Below, one piece after another: positions 47,448 to 56,779 of a stretch of 64,000 nucleotides of DNA (position 1 is the first letter of the stretch; every line of letters begins with the position of its first letter). The stretch is taken from NCBI RefSeq assembly GCF_001941865.1, contig NZ_CP016162.1, positions 4,773,501 through 4,837,500 on the forward strand. The letters are read 5' to 3'. The stretch is from Pseudomonas alcaliphila JAB1 (lineage in GTDB: Bacteria; Pseudomonadota; Gammaproteobacteria; Pseudomonadales; Pseudomonadaceae). The notes beneath the pieces are model-generated. The model made no database searches, was not told the DNA's origin, and saw only the letters and a list, made by a program, of their open reading frames with translations. A program made the translations under genes and the position numbers.

Positions 47448-48659
47448 ATGCAACTGATCGAAAAGCTCACCATCCTCGCCGACGCCGCCAAGTACGACGC
47501 CTCCTGTGCCAGCAGCGGCGCACCAAAGCGCAGCTCCAAGGGCAAGGACGGCATCGGTTCGACCAACGGCATGGGCATCTGCCACAGCTACACGCCGGAT
47601 GGTCGCTGCGTGGCGCTGCTGAAGATCCTGCTGACCAACTTCTGCCTGTACGACTGCCAGTACTGCATCAACCGCCGTTCCAGCGACGTGCCGCGTGCGC
47701 GCTTCACGCCCGAGGAAGTGGTGACACTGACCCTCGACTTCTACAAGCGCAACTGCATCAGCGGCCTGTTCCTCAGCTCCGGCATCATCCGCTCGGCCGA
47801 CTACACCATGGAGCAGTTGATCCGCGTCGCCAAGCTGCTGCGCCAGGAGCACCAGTTCCGCGGTTACATTCATCTGAAGACCATCCCCGATGCCGCGCCG
47901 GAACTGATCGCCGAGGCCGGCCTGTACGCCGACCGCCTCAGCGTCAATATCGAACTGCCCACCGAAACCAGCCTGGTGCGTCTGGCGCCGGAAAAGAACG
48001 TCGGCAGCATCCATCAGGCCATGCACAACATTCATCTCGGCGAGCGCGAGGCCCAGGAAGAACGCCGTGCGCCGCGCTTCGCCCCGGCCGGGCAGAGCAC
48101 GCAGATGATCGTCGGCGCCGATGCCACCGACGACAGCACCATCCTGCACAACGCCCAGAGCCTGTATCACGACTATCGCCTGCGCCGCGTCTACTACTCG
48201 GCCTTCAGTCCGATTCCGCAGAGCCCCAAGACCGTGCCCTTCGAGGCGCCACCACTATTGCGCGAGCACCGCTTGTACCAGGCCGACTTCCTAATGCGCG
48301 GCTACGGCTTCAGCGCCACGGAGCTGCTCGCCGGCCCCGGCAACCTGGCACTGGACATCGACCCCAAGCTGGCCTGGGCGCTGGCCAACCGCGAACAGTT
48401 TCCGGTGGACCTGAACCGCGCCGATGAGTCGCTGATCGCCCGCGTGCCCGGCATCGGCGTGCTCAGCGCCAGGCGCCTGGGGGCGCTGCGGCGTGAACGG
48501 CGCATCCGCTACGAGGATCTGACTCGCCTGCGCTGCGTGCTGGAAAAGGCCAAGCCCTTCATCGTCACCCAGGACTACCGACCGCCGCGGGCCGAACACG
48601 AGTCCGTGGTGCTGCGCCAGCAGTTGCGCGACACCCCGGCGCAGATGGCCTTGTGGTGA
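47448..48659 (+). CDS. Putative DNA modification/repair radical SAM protein
   Basis: A 403-residue radical SAM protein. The 4Fe-4S ligands are Cys66, Cys70 and Cys73 in NFCLYDCQYCINRRSSD. A C-terminal helix-hairpin-helix (LIARVPGIGVLSARRLGALR, about 325-345) suggests DNA binding. The family is annotated as a putative DNA repair enzyme always paired with the next gene type (DUF4130). A LexA box just upstream supports SOS induction. The chemistry is not known. Confidence 0.88.
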   Translation: MQLIEKLTILADAAKYDASCASSGAPKRSSKGKDGIGSTNGMGICHSYTPDGRCVALLKILLTNFCLYDCQYCINRRSSDVPRARFTPEEVVTLTLDFYKRNCISGLFLSSGIIRSADYTMEQLIRVAKLLRQEHQFRGYIHLKTIPDAAPELIAEAGLYADRLSVNIELPTETSLVRLAPEKNVGSIHQAMHNIHLGEREAQEERRAPRFAPAGQSTQMIVGADATDDSTILHNAQSLYHDYRLRRVYYSAFSPIPQSPKTVPFEAPPLLREHRLYQADFLMRGYGFSATELLAGPGNLALDIDPKLAWALANREQFPVDLNRADESLIARVPGIGVLSARRLGALRRERRIRYEDLTRLRCVLEKAKPFIVTQDYRPPRAEHESVVLRQQLRDTPAQMALW

Positions 48660-49546
48660 TGCACAGCCTGCGTTTCGACGGCAGCTTCGCCACCTGGCGC
48701 CAGGCCGCGCGCCGTGCACTGCTGCAGGGCCTGGCACCGCACCAGTTGCAGTGGCTGGACGAAGAAGCGGCGCCTGGCCTGTTCGACCAGCCCGCCGAAC
48801 GCGCGCCGGAGCCCAATGGCCGCCTGCGCGTATCGCCCGAACTGCTGGAGCTGCTGGAGAGCGCCGCACAGTACCGTGGCGAGGAGCGCTGGAGCCTGCT
48901 CTACCGCGTGCTCTGGCGCTTCGTACAGGGCGAACGCAGCGCCGTGCTGGCCGGCGACCCCGACGGCAGCGAGCTGCATCGCCGGCTCAAGGCGGTGCGC
49001 CGCGAGGCCCATCACCTGCATGCCTTCGTGCGCTTTCAGCCGAGCAAGGCGCAAGGCGCGCCGGACTTCGTCGCCTGGTTCGAACCCGCGCATGACATCC
49101 TGGCCGCGGCCAGTGGCCATTTCGCCGAGCGCCTGGGCAAGCACAGCTGGCTGATCGCAACGTCTCGGGACGGTGTGTACTGGGATGGCCAACGCCTGCA
49201 GCACGAGCGCCGCTGCCCGGCGCAATGGCAAGCCTGGGCACGGCAGCCCGAGGATGACGGCCAGGCCCTGTGGCGTGCCTATTACGGCAGCACCTTCAAC
49301 CCGGCGCGGCTCAACCGCACGGTGATGCAGCAACATCTGCCACTGAGATTCTGGAAGCACCTGCCGGAAGGCCCGCTGATTCCGCAACTGATGAGCGAAG
49401 CACGCGCCGGCGCGCAACGCGATGGCCAGGCATTGGTGCTGGCAGGCAGAAAGGGCAAACGTATCGCCCAGATAAACGAGGGGGACGCAGCGCGTCCCCC
49501 GTCAGGTAGCGTCAGCGGAAGCGACGCCCCGGATCTTCCTCGCTGA
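48659..49546 (+). CDS. DUF4130 putative DNA metabolism protein (TIGR03915 type)
   Basis: A 295-residue protein starting at the ATG that overlaps the radical-SAM stop (TGATG). Landmarks: SFATWRQAARRALLQGLAPHQLQW, RRLKAVRREAHHLHAFVRF, FVAWFEPAHDILAAASGHFAERLG, TFNPARLNRTVMQQHLP. In many genomes this domain is fused to or next to uracil-DNA glycosylase-like proteins and radical SAM enzymes. The last 35 bases overlap the convergent pilU end. It is co-transcribed with the gene before it from the SOS promoter. Confidence 0.85.
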   Translation: MHSLRFDGSFATWRQAARRALLQGLAPHQLQWLDEEAAPGLFDQPAERAPEPNGRLRVSPELLELLESAAQYRGEERWSLLYRVLWRFVQGERSAVLAGDPDGSELHRRLKAVRREAHHLHAFVRFQPSKAQGAPDFVAWFEPAHDILAAASGHFAERLGKHSWLIATSRDGVYWDGQRLQHERRCPAQWQAWARQPEDDGQALWRAYYGSTFNPARLNRTVMQQHLPLRFWKHLPEGPLIPQLMSEARAGAQRDGQALVLAGRKGKRIAQINEGDAARPPSGSVSGSDAPDLPR

Positions 49547-50657
49547 CCTCCAGCGCCAGGCCCTGGGCCATGCTGGTCAGGTGATCGCCATCGGTTTCCG
49601 AACCGAGCTTGATCATCAGGCGCAGGTCGTTGGCCGAGTCGGCGTAGAGCAGCGCGTCTTCGTAGGTGATCTCGCCCTGGGTGTAGAGGTTGTACAGCGC
49701 CTGGTCGAAGGTCTGCATGCCCTGCTCGGTGGAGCGCTTCATCAGCCCCTTGAGCTCGTGCACCTCGCCCTTGCGGATCAGGTCGGCGGCCAGCGGGGTG
49801 TTGATCAGCACCTCGATCACTGCGCGGCGACCTTTGCCATCCGGGGTTGGAATCAGTTGCTGAGCGACGATAGCCTTGAGGTTGAGCGACAGGTCCATCC
49901 ACACCTGGTTCTGCCGGTCGGCCGGGAAGAAGTTGATGATGCGGTCCAGCGCCTGGTTGGCGTTGTTGGCGTGCAGGGTGGCCAGGCACAGGTGACCGGT
50001 TTCGGCGAAGGCCACGGCGTGGTCCATGGTCTCGCGGGTGCGCACCTCACCGATGAGGATCACGTCCGGCGCCTGACGCAAGGTGTTCTTCAGCGCCACT
50101 TCGAAGGACTCGGTGTCGATGCCCACTTCACGCTGAGTGACGATGCAGCTCTGATGCTGGTGGATGTACTCGATCGGGTCTTCGATGGAGATGATATGGC
50201 CGCTGCTGTTCTTGTTGCGGTAGCCGATCATCGCCGCCAGCGAGGTGGACTTACCGGTACCGGTAGCCCCGACGAACAGCACCAGGCCGCGCTTGGTCAG
50301 CGCCAGCTTCTTGAGGATGTCCGGCAGCTTGAGGTCGTCGATGGTGGGGATGTTGGTCTCGATCCGGCGCAGCACCATGCCCACCAGGTTGCGCTGATAG
50401 AAGGCGCTGACGCGGAAGCGGCCGATGCCGCGGGCGCTGATGGCGAAGTTGCACTCATGGTTCTCGGCAAAGTCGCGGCGTTGTGCCTCGTTCATCACCC
50501 CCAGCACGGTTTCGCGGGTCATTTCCGGCGACATCGCGGTCTTGGTCACCGGCATGATTTTGCCATTGACCTTCATCGACGGCGGCACGCCAGCGGTGAT
50601 GAATAGATCGGAGCCACCTTTTTCGACCATCAGGCGCAGTAGTTTTTCGAATTCCAT
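49512..50657 (-). CDS. pilU: Type IV pilus retraction ATPase PilU
   Basis: A 381-residue GspE-family hexameric ATPase accessory to PilT. Walker A GATGTGKST, Asp box ISIEDPIEYIHQHQ, Walker B PDVILIGEVRTRETM, His box ETGHLCLATLHANNANQA. The C-terminal tail (EVSEEDPGRRFR) is PilU-like. The gene is downstream of pilT, 165 bases away with a REP-like pair between them. Confidence 0.95.
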   Translation of the reverse strand: MEFEKLLRLMVEKGGSDLFITAGVPPSMKVNGKIMPVTKTAMSPEMTRETVLGVMNEAQRRDFAENHECNFAISARGIGRFRVSAFYQRNLVGMVLRRIETNIPTIDDLKLPDILKKLALTKRGLVLFVGATGTGKSTSLAAMIGYRNKNSSGHIISIEDPIEYIHQHQSCIVTQREVGIDTESFEVALKNTLRQAPDVILIGEVRTRETMDHAVAFAETGHLCLATLHANNANQALDRIINFFPADRQNQVWMDLSLNLKAIVAQQLIPTPDGKGRRAVIEVLINTPLAADLIRKGEVHELKGLMKRSTEQGMQTFDQALYNLYTQGEITYEDALLYADSANDLRLMIKLGSETDGDHLTSMAQGLALEVSEEDPGRRFR

Positions 50658-50749
50658 CGTCGTGTTCGCTCATCCGCACGCATGAATGCACGCCCCCGCA
50701 GCGCAGGGCCAGCGGCTGCGAGCGTGTCATCGCAGCCGTGAAGCAGTCC

Positions 50750-50809
50750 GTAGGGTGGGCTTCAGCCCACCAACAGTGGCCGGCCTTGGTGGGCTGAAGC
50801 CCACCCTAC
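50750..50809. repeat. REP-like inverted pair between pilT and pilU
   Basis: GTAGGGTGGGCTTCAGCCCA at the left, mirrored by TGGGCTGAAGCCCACCCTAC at the right. Confidence 0.85.
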
Positions 50810-50822
50810 CCACTGGGTTTTC

Positions 50823-51857
50823 CTAGAAGTTTTCCGGGCTCTTGGCCTTCTCGCGCGCGCTGTCGCGGCTGACCAACCCCTTGGATACCAGCGTCTTCAG
50901 GCAGGCATCGAGGGTCTGCATGCCCAGCGCGCCACCGGTCTGGATCGATGAGTACATCTGCGCCACCTTGTCCTCGCGGATCAGGTTACGGATGGCCGGA
51001 GTGCCGATCATGATTTCGTGTGCCGCGACGCGACCGCCACCGATCTTCTTCAGCAGGGTCTGCGAGATCACCGCCTGCAGCGATTCCGACAGCATCGAGC
51101 GCACCATCGACTTTTCCTCGGCCGGGAACACGTCGACCACCCGGTCGATGGTCTTGGCGGCGGAGGTGGTGTGCAGGGTGCCGAACACCAGGTGGCCGGT
51201 TTCCGCGGCGGTCAGCGCCAGGCGGATGGTTTCCAGGTCACGCATCTCGCCCACCAGGATGATGTCCGGGTCCTCACGCAGCGCCGAGCGCAGCGCTTCG
51301 GAGAAGCCGTGGGTGTCGCGGTGCACCTCACGCTGGTTGACCAGGCACTTCTTCGACTCGTGGACGAATTCGATGGGGTCTTCGATGGTGAGAATGTGGT
51401 GGTACTTGTTGCTGTTGAGGTGGTCGATCATCGCCGCCAGGGTGGTCGACTTGCCCGAACCGGTTGGGCCGGTAACCAGCACCAGGCCGCGCGGCACGTC
51501 AGTGATCTTGCGGAACACCTCGCCCATGCCCAGGTCTTCCATGGTCAGCACCTTGGACGGAATGGTACGGAACACCGCACCGGCGCCACGGTTCTGGTTG
51601 AAGGCGTTGACCCGGAAACGCGCCACACCCGGCACTTCGAAGGAGAAGTCGGTCTCGAGGAACTCTTCGAAGTCCTTGCGCTGCTTGTCATTCATGATGT
51701 CGTAGATCAGCGCGTGTACCTGCTTGTGATCCAGCGGCGGCAGGTTGATGCGGCGTACATCGCCGTCGACGCGGATCATCGGCGGCAGACCCGCCGAGAG
51801 GTGCAAATCCGACGCGCCTTGCTTGGCGCTGAAGGCGAGCAGCTCAGTGATATCCAT
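50823..51857 (-). CDS. pilT: Type IV pilus twitching motility ATPase PilT
   Basis: A 344-residue retraction motor ATPase, the same length as PilT of P. aeruginosa. Walker A GPTGSGKST, Asp box LTIEDPIEFVHESK, Walker B PDIILVGEMRDLETI, His box ETGHLVFGTLHTTSAAKTID. The start at 51855-51857 (MDITELLAFSAKQGASDLHL) is the family start; an ATG four codons upstream is possible. Divergent to yggS. Confidence 0.96.
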   Translation of the reverse strand: MDITELLAFSAKQGASDLHLSAGLPPMIRVDGDVRRINLPPLDHKQVHALIYDIMNDKQRKDFEEFLETDFSFEVPGVARFRVNAFNQNRGAGAVFRTIPSKVLTMEDLGMGEVFRKITDVPRGLVLVTGPTGSGKSTTLAAMIDHLNSNKYHHILTIEDPIEFVHESKKCLVNQREVHRDTHGFSEALRSALREDPDIILVGEMRDLETIRLALTAAETGHLVFGTLHTTSAAKTIDRVVDVFPAEEKSMVRSMLSESLQAVISQTLLKKIGGGRVAAHEIMIGTPAIRNLIREDKVAQMYSSIQTGGALGMQTLDACLKTLVSKGLVSRDSAREKAKSPENF

Positions 51858-51928
51858 GGGACTCCCCAATTACAAGCAAGCAGGTAGAATGCCGCGAACG
51901 CAACGGCCAGGCTTATAGAGCGCAGGTA

Positions 51929-52621
51929 ATGTCCACGATAGCAGAGAATATTGCAAAGGTCGGAGCGCGCATCCGTGAGGCGGCGCAAGCCTCACAGCGT
52001 AATTTGACGGATATCGGCCTGCTCGCGGTGAGCAAGACCAAACCGGCAGCGGCCATTCGTGAAGCTCATACGGCTGGTTTGCGCGATTTTGGCGAGAACT
52101 ACCTGCAGGAAGCGCTGGAAAAACAGACCGAACTGAGTGATCTGCCCTTGATCTGGCACTTCATCGGCCCCATTCAGTCGAACAAGACCCGGCCCATCGC
52201 CGAGCATTTCGACTGGGTACATTCGGTGGATCGCCTGAAAATCGCCCAACGCCTCTCCGAGCAGCGTCCTGCGCACCTGCCACCGCTGAATATCTGCCTG
52301 CAGGTCAACGTCAGCGCTGAGGACAGCAAATCCGGCTGCAGCCCAGAAGCGCTGCCAGAGCTGGCCAAGGCTGTAGCCGCCCTGCCCAACCTGCGCCTGC
52401 GTGGGCTGATGGCGATTCCCGAACCTACCGACGATATCGCGGCGCAACATGCCGCCTTCGCCCACCTGCGCCAATTGCGTGATGACCTGGGGCTGGACCT
52501 CGATACCTTGTCCATGGGCATGAGCCATGACCTGGGGGCCGCCATCGCCGAAGGTGCCACCTGGGTGCGCATCGGCACCGCCCTGTTCGGCGCCCGCGAT
52601 TACGGCCAGCCCACTCACTGA
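51929..52621 (+). CDS. yggS: PLP homeostasis protein YggS
   Basis: A 230-residue single-barrel PLP-binding protein of the alanine racemase N-terminal fold. The PLP lysine is Lys36 in LLAVSKTKPAAAI; HFIGPIQSNKTRP and MGMSHDLGAAIAEGATWVRI complete the site. It buffers PLP and does not racemise. First gene of yggS-proC-yggT-yggU. Confidence 0.95.
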   Translation: MSTIAENIAKVGARIREAAQASQRNLTDIGLLAVSKTKPAAAIREAHTAGLRDFGENYLQEALEKQTELSDLPLIWHFIGPIQSNKTRPIAEHFDWVHSVDRLKIAQRLSEQRPAHLPPLNICLQVNVSAEDSKSGCSPEALPELAKAVAALPNLRLRGLMAIPEPTDDIAAQHAAFAHLRQLRDDLGLDLDTLSMGMSHDLGAAIAEGATWVRIGTALFGARDYGQPTH

Positions 52622-52638
52622 ATGAAGGATTTTCTGCA

Positions 52639-53457
52639 ATGAGCAACCCGACCATCGCCTTCGTCGGCGCCGGCAACATGGCCGCCAGCCTGATTGGCGG
52701 CCTGCGCGCCCAGGGCGTGGCAGCCAGCGCCATCCGCGCCAGCGAGCCCGGCAGCGAACAGCGCGCCCGCCTGCAACAGGAACACGGCATCGCCACCTTC
52801 GCGGATAACGGTGAAGCCATAAAAGGCGCCGACCTGATCGTGCTGGCGGTCAAACCACAGATCATGAAAGCGGTATGCCTGGATCTGGCGCCACACCTGG
52901 CTCCCAATCAGGTGATCATCTCCATCGCCGCCGGCATCAGTTGCGCCAGCCTGGAAAACTGGCTCGGCCAGCGCCCAGTCGTGCGTTGCATGCCCAACAC
53001 GCCGGCGCTATTGCGCCAGGGCGTTTCCGGCCTGTTCGCCAACGCCCGCGTCAGCGCCGCACAGAAAGCCCAGGCCGAACAGGTGCTGAGCGCCGTTGGC
53101 CTGGCCCTGTGGCTGGATGAAGAAGCCCAACTAGACGCCGTTACCGCTGTTTCCGGCAGCGGGCCGGCTTATTTCTTCCTTTTGATCGAAGCCATGACGG
53201 CGGCTGGCGAGCAGCTCGGCCTGCCGCGCGAGACGGCTGCACGCCTGAGCATCCAGACTGCACTGGGCGCCGCACGCATGGCCAGCGAGAGTGATGTCGA
53301 CGCCGCCGAACTGCGGCGCCGTGTGACCTCGCCGAACGGAACCACCGAAGCGGCGATCAAAACCTTTCAGGCCGGCGGCTTCGAAACGCTGGTACAACAG
53401 GCACTCAACGCCGCCGCCAATCGCTCGGCCGAACTGGCCGAACAACTGGGTCAATAA
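52639..53457 (+). CDS. proC: Pyrroline-5-carboxylate reductase
   Basis: A 272-residue NAD(P)H enzyme for the last step of proline synthesis. Rossmann motif FVGAGNMAASLIGGL, RCMPNTPALLRQG, and the C-terminal signature SESDVDAAELRRRVTSPNGTT. It starts 17 bases after yggS behind AAGGATTTT. Confidence 0.96.
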   Translation: MSNPTIAFVGAGNMAASLIGGLRAQGVAASAIRASEPGSEQRARLQQEHGIATFADNGEAIKGADLIVLAVKPQIMKAVCLDLAPHLAPNQVIISIAAGISCASLENWLGQRPVVRCMPNTPALLRQGVSGLFANARVSAAQKAQAEQVLSAVGLALWLDEEAQLDAVTAVSGSGPAYFFLLIEAMTAAGEQLGLPRETAARLSIQTALGAARMASESDVDAAELRRRVTSPNGTTEAAIKTFQAGGFETLVQQALNAAANRSAELAEQLGQ

Positions 53458-53468
53458 AGGAAGCACAC

Positions 53469-54062
53469 ATGTCCGGACTCATCGAAGCCCTGATCTACAT
53501 CATTCAGACCCTCGGCAGCCTGTATCTGCTGATCGTCCTGCTGCGTTTCATCCTGCAACTGGTACGCGCCGACTTCTACAACCCGCTGAGCCAGTTCATC
53601 GTCAAGGCTACACAGCCGCTGGTGAAACCCCTGCGTCGGATCATCCCCGGTTTCGCCGGGCTGGATCTGGCCTCGCTGGTGCTGGCCATCCTGGTGCAGC
53701 TGCTGCTGATGGTCATCACCCTGACGCTGATGGGCTACAACGTCGGCGGCTTCATCCTGCAACTTCTGGTGTGGTCACTGATCGGCGTGACCTCGCTGTT
53801 TCTCAAGGTGTTCTTCTTCGCCCTGATCATCAGCGTGATCCTGTCGTGGGTCGCCCCGGGCAGCTACAACCCCGGCGCGCAGCTGGTCAACCAGATCTGC
53901 GAACCGCTGCTGGCGCCGTTTCGCAAGCTGCTGCCGAACCTTGGCGGCCTGGATATTTCGCCGATCTTCGCCTTCATCACCATCAATCTGATCGATCGCT
54001 TCGTCATCGGCGGTCTTGCAGCCTCCACCGGCCTGCCGCCGATGCTCAGCCCCTTCCTCTGA
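53469..54062 (+). CDS. yggT: YggT family membrane protein
   Basis: A 197-residue inner-membrane protein with two YGGT repeats, each with two hydrophobic helices (about residues 8-35 and 65-90; 95-128 and 160-185). The repeat hallmarks are NPLSQFIVKATQPLVKPLRR and NPGAQLVNQICEPLLAPFRK. Linked to osmotic or potassium physiology in other bacteria; the mechanism is unclear. Confidence 0.92.
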   Translation: MSGLIEALIYIIQTLGSLYLLIVLLRFILQLVRADFYNPLSQFIVKATQPLVKPLRRIIPGFAGLDLASLVLAILVQLLLMVITLTLMGYNVGGFILQLLVWSLIGVTSLFLKVFFFALIISVILSWVAPGSYNPGAQLVNQICEPLLAPFRKLLPNLGGLDISPIFAFITINLIDRFVIGGLAASTGLPPMLSPFL

Positions 54063-54064
54063 GG

Positions 54065-54355
54065 GTGAGCTTCTACCGCTGGGACGGCGAGGACCTGATC
54101 CTCGACTGTCACCTGCAGCCCAAGGCGAGCAAGGACGAGTTCGCCGGGCTGCATGGTGATCGGTTGAAGATCCGCCTCACCGCCCCACCGGTCGAGGGCA
54201 AGGCCAACGCCCATCTGCAGGCCTTTCTGGCCAAGGCGTTCGGCGTGGCCAAGAGCCAGGTGAGCCTGGCAAGCGGCGAGCTCAATCAACACAAGCGCCT
54301 GCGCATCCGCACGCCACGTAACCTGCCAGCGATTCCCGGCTTGCAGAACGCCTGA
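54065..54355 (+). CDS. yggU: DUF167 family protein YggU
   Basis: A 96-residue cytoplasmic protein: LHLQPKASKDEF-like strand (HLQPKASKDEFAGLHGDRLK) and the conserved PPVEGKANAHLQAFLAKAFG. Start is the GTG at 54065, two bases after the yggT stop and behind TGAGG; there is no ATG at the family start. Function unknown. It ends the core operon; from 54356 accessory genes begin. Confidence 0.85.
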   Translation: MSFYRWDGEDLILDCHLQPKASKDEFAGLHGDRLKIRLTAPPVEGKANAHLQAFLAKAFGVAKSQVSLASGELNQHKRLRIRTPRNLPAIPGLQNA

Positions 54356-54408
54356 TGACCATTCAGCCGCCATACCCGACCACAAGGCGGGACTGTATAA
54401 GCAGCCAA

Positions 54409-54436
54409 TTGACGGCCGCCCTGTACCTCGCATAAT
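54409..54436 (+). promoter_or_regulatory. Sigma-70 promoter of the dynamin-like gene
   Basis: TTGACG, 16 bases, CATAAT, followed 100 bases later by the gene start. It is a near-consensus housekeeping promoter in an otherwise empty 181-base gap, so the insert has its own transcription. Confidence 0.7.
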
Positions 54437-54536
54437 GCAGGTTATTCTCGCCAATGCCGTGCGTCCTGGCGGCAACACCAACTGAACAATCACGCAGCCC
54501 CAGCAAGTGGATGAACTTGCCGAGAGGAGAGCCAGG

Positions 54537-56525
54537 ATGAGCATGGAACGTCTCAGCCAGCAGGTTGACGCCTACGTCGCCTGGAAACGCGAACTGATGC
54601 GCGAGATCACGCGTTATCGCAGCTGGCTGGAACACAATCGGCTCAACTCCGAGGCCGTTCAGGCCAAACTCGAACGCGCCCTGAAAATCCTGCGTACCGA
54701 TCACATCACCCTGGCCTTCGTCGGCGAGTTCTCGCGCGGCAAGACCGAGCTGATCAACAGCCTGTTCTTCTCCGAATACGGCCAGCGCATGCTGCCGTCG
54801 CATGCCGGGCGTACCACCATGTGCCCCACCGAGCTGTTCTTCGACCCGCGCTCGGAACGCCCCTACATTCGCCTGTTGCCCATCGAGACGCGCACGGCCT
54901 CGGCCAGCGTCGCACAGTTCAAGCGCATTCCCCGGCACTGGGTGAACATCCCACTGGATACCAGCGACCCGGCCAACATGGCGCTGGCTTTCAGCCAGGT
55001 GGCCAAAACCAAATCCATGCCGGTGGAACAGGCGATCCAGCTCGGCTTCCACCCGGACATGCTCGAAGGCACCGGCAAACGTGGCCAGGTACTGGTGCCG
55101 GCCTGGCGCCATGCGATGGTCAACTTCGACCACCCGCTGCTGCGCCAGGGCCTGCGCATTCTCGATACCCCCGGGCTCAATGCACTGGGCAGCGAGCCGG
55201 AGCTGACCCTGTCGATGCTGCCCAATGCCCAGGCGATCATCTTCCTGCTGGCCGCCGATACCGGCGTCACCGCCAGCGACATGAGCATCTGGCAGCAGCA
55301 CATCCGTCAGCTCGACGAAGACGCCCAGACCAGCCTGTTCGCCGTGCTGAACAAGATCGACGTACTGTGGGACGACCTGGCAGGCGAGACCTTCGTGCAG
55401 AACGCCATCGGCCAGATCCAGAGCGCCACCGCCAAGCAGTTGGGTATCGCCAAGCAGGACGTGCTGCCGCTGTCGGCCAAGCAGGCGCTGCTGGCCAAGG
55501 TGCGCAAGGACGAAGAATTGCTGGCACGCAGCCAGATGGCCGGTCTGGAAAACCTGCTATGCGAGCGCATCGTCGCGCAGAAGGAACGCCTGATCGAAGA
55601 TAACGTGGTGCGTCAGGTCCTGGCGTTGGTGAACAACAGCCAACATGTGCTCAACCTGCGCCTGGAGAAAGTCAGTGAGCAGTTGGCCCTGCTCGGCAAC
55701 CATCAGCAGGACAACGGCCAGCTGCTGTTCGAGCTGACCGCCAAGACCAAGGAAGACCACAGCCTGCACCACAAGCGCCTGCTCGGCCTGAAGACCAACC
55801 AGCGCCTGCTGCAGCGCCAGGGACAACTGCTGCGCCACGCCGCGCGCGCCGAACGCCTGGAGGAACACCTGAGCGAGGTGCGCCGCAATCTCACCGGCAG
55901 CTGGACCACCCTGGGCATCAACCAGGCCATCCTGCATTTCTTCCGCGCCGTCGAACAGGATCTGCACAACCTGCAGCACGAAGCCGACATGGCCAACAAG
56001 ATGGTTGCAGCCATCTATCGTCGACACAACGAAGACAACCCGCTGGGCGGGGTCGACGCACCGCAGTTCAAGATCCAGCGTTATCTGCGCGAGCTGAAGA
56101 AACTGCAGGAAAAGGGCGACCAGTTCCGCCTGCACCTGAAGACCCTGCTCACCGAACAGCGCAGCCTGACCCGACGCTTCTTCGCCACCCTGGCCCAGGA
56201 AGTGATCGGCCTGCACCAGCGCCTGCGCCTGGACGCCGAGCAATGGGCCGCCGATGCGCTGATGCCGCTGATGCAACACACCCTGGAACACAAGCAGATG
56301 CTGGAAAGCCACATGCTGCGCCTCAAGGCGCTGGCCCAGGAAACCCAGCAGACGCGCAAACGCAGCCTGCAACTGGCGCGCTACCGGGAAGAGCTGGAAC
56401 AGCAGCTGGCCCTGGCCAGCGACATGCTGCGCGTGCTGCGTCGTCCGGCACCGGTGCAGCGCCAGGGCAAGGTGGTCAGCCTGCCGACGGCGGCGCGCCA
56501 AAGGGGAGCAGTTGACCTTGGCTGA
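54537..56525 (+). CDS. Dynamin-like GTPase
   Basis: A 662-residue dynamin-family protein. P-loop GEFSRGKTELINSLF (from residue 63), switch-type LPSHAGRTTMCPTEL, G3 LDTPGLNALGSEPEL (209-223), G4 LNKIDVLWDD (271-280). After the G domain come about 350 residues of Gln/Leu/Arg-rich helical stalk (e.g. LRLEKVSEQLALLGN, RYLRELKKLQEKGDQ). No membrane hairpin is evident, unlike LeoBC. The start at 54537 begins MSMERLSQQVDAYVAWKREL. It lies between yggU and metX, neighbours in P. aeruginosa, so it is an insertion. Role unknown; membrane remodelling or defence are guesses. Confidence 0.87.
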   Translation: MSMERLSQQVDAYVAWKRELMREITRYRSWLEHNRLNSEAVQAKLERALKILRTDHITLAFVGEFSRGKTELINSLFFSEYGQRMLPSHAGRTTMCPTELFFDPRSERPYIRLLPIETRTASASVAQFKRIPRHWVNIPLDTSDPANMALAFSQVAKTKSMPVEQAIQLGFHPDMLEGTGKRGQVLVPAWRHAMVNFDHPLLRQGLRILDTPGLNALGSEPELTLSMLPNAQAIIFLLAADTGVTASDMSIWQQHIRQLDEDAQTSLFAVLNKIDVLWDDLAGETFVQNAIGQIQSATAKQLGIAKQDVLPLSAKQALLAKVRKDEELLARSQMAGLENLLCERIVAQKERLIEDNVVRQVLALVNNSQHVLNLRLEKVSEQLALLGNHQQDNGQLLFELTAKTKEDHSLHHKRLLGLKTNQRLLQRQGQLLRHAARAERLEEHLSEVRRNLTGSWTTLGINQAILHFFRAVEQDLHNLQHEADMANKMVAAIYRRHNEDNPLGGVDAPQFKIQRYLRELKKLQEKGDQFRLHLKTLLTEQRSLTRRFFATLAQEVIGLHQRLRLDAEQWAADALMPLMQHTLEHKQMLESHMLRLKALAQETQQTRKRSLQLARYREELEQQLALASDMLRVLRRPAPVQRQGKVVSLPTAARQRGAVDLG

Positions 56526-56584
56526 TTGGATTTCCTCACGGAAGCCCATATGCTGTTGCTAAAGCCATGACCAGGAGGCTTGTA

Positions 56585-56779
56585 ATGAACAACCACTTTA
56601 GCCTGATTACCTCTCAGGAAGACCCAAGTGATACACAGCTTGCAGAGCTTATGACACAAGTTCGCAAGACTGCTCACAGGCGTGTCGAGCGCGTGGATAA
56701 TCAGTTAAACCAGGCTTTGATCCAGGCAATCCGCGCCAAGAAGGAAAACTCGGCCGCACGCGCCAGCCGTGATGCCTGA
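56585..56779 (+). CDS. Probable antitoxin of the zeta-type toxin
   Basis: A 64-residue, charged, helical protein (MNNHFSLITSQEDPSDTQLA; then THE basic helix QVRKTAHRRVERVDNQLNQAL). AGGAGG lies six bases before the ATG at 56585. Its stop overlaps the toxin start by eight bases, the coupling usual in toxin-antitoxin pairs. The small size and order (antitoxin first) fit, but it is not clearly like epsilon antitoxin. Confidence 0.72.
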   Translation: MNNHFSLITSQEDPSDTQLAELMTQVRKTAHRRVERVDNQLNQALIQAIRAKKENSAARASRDA

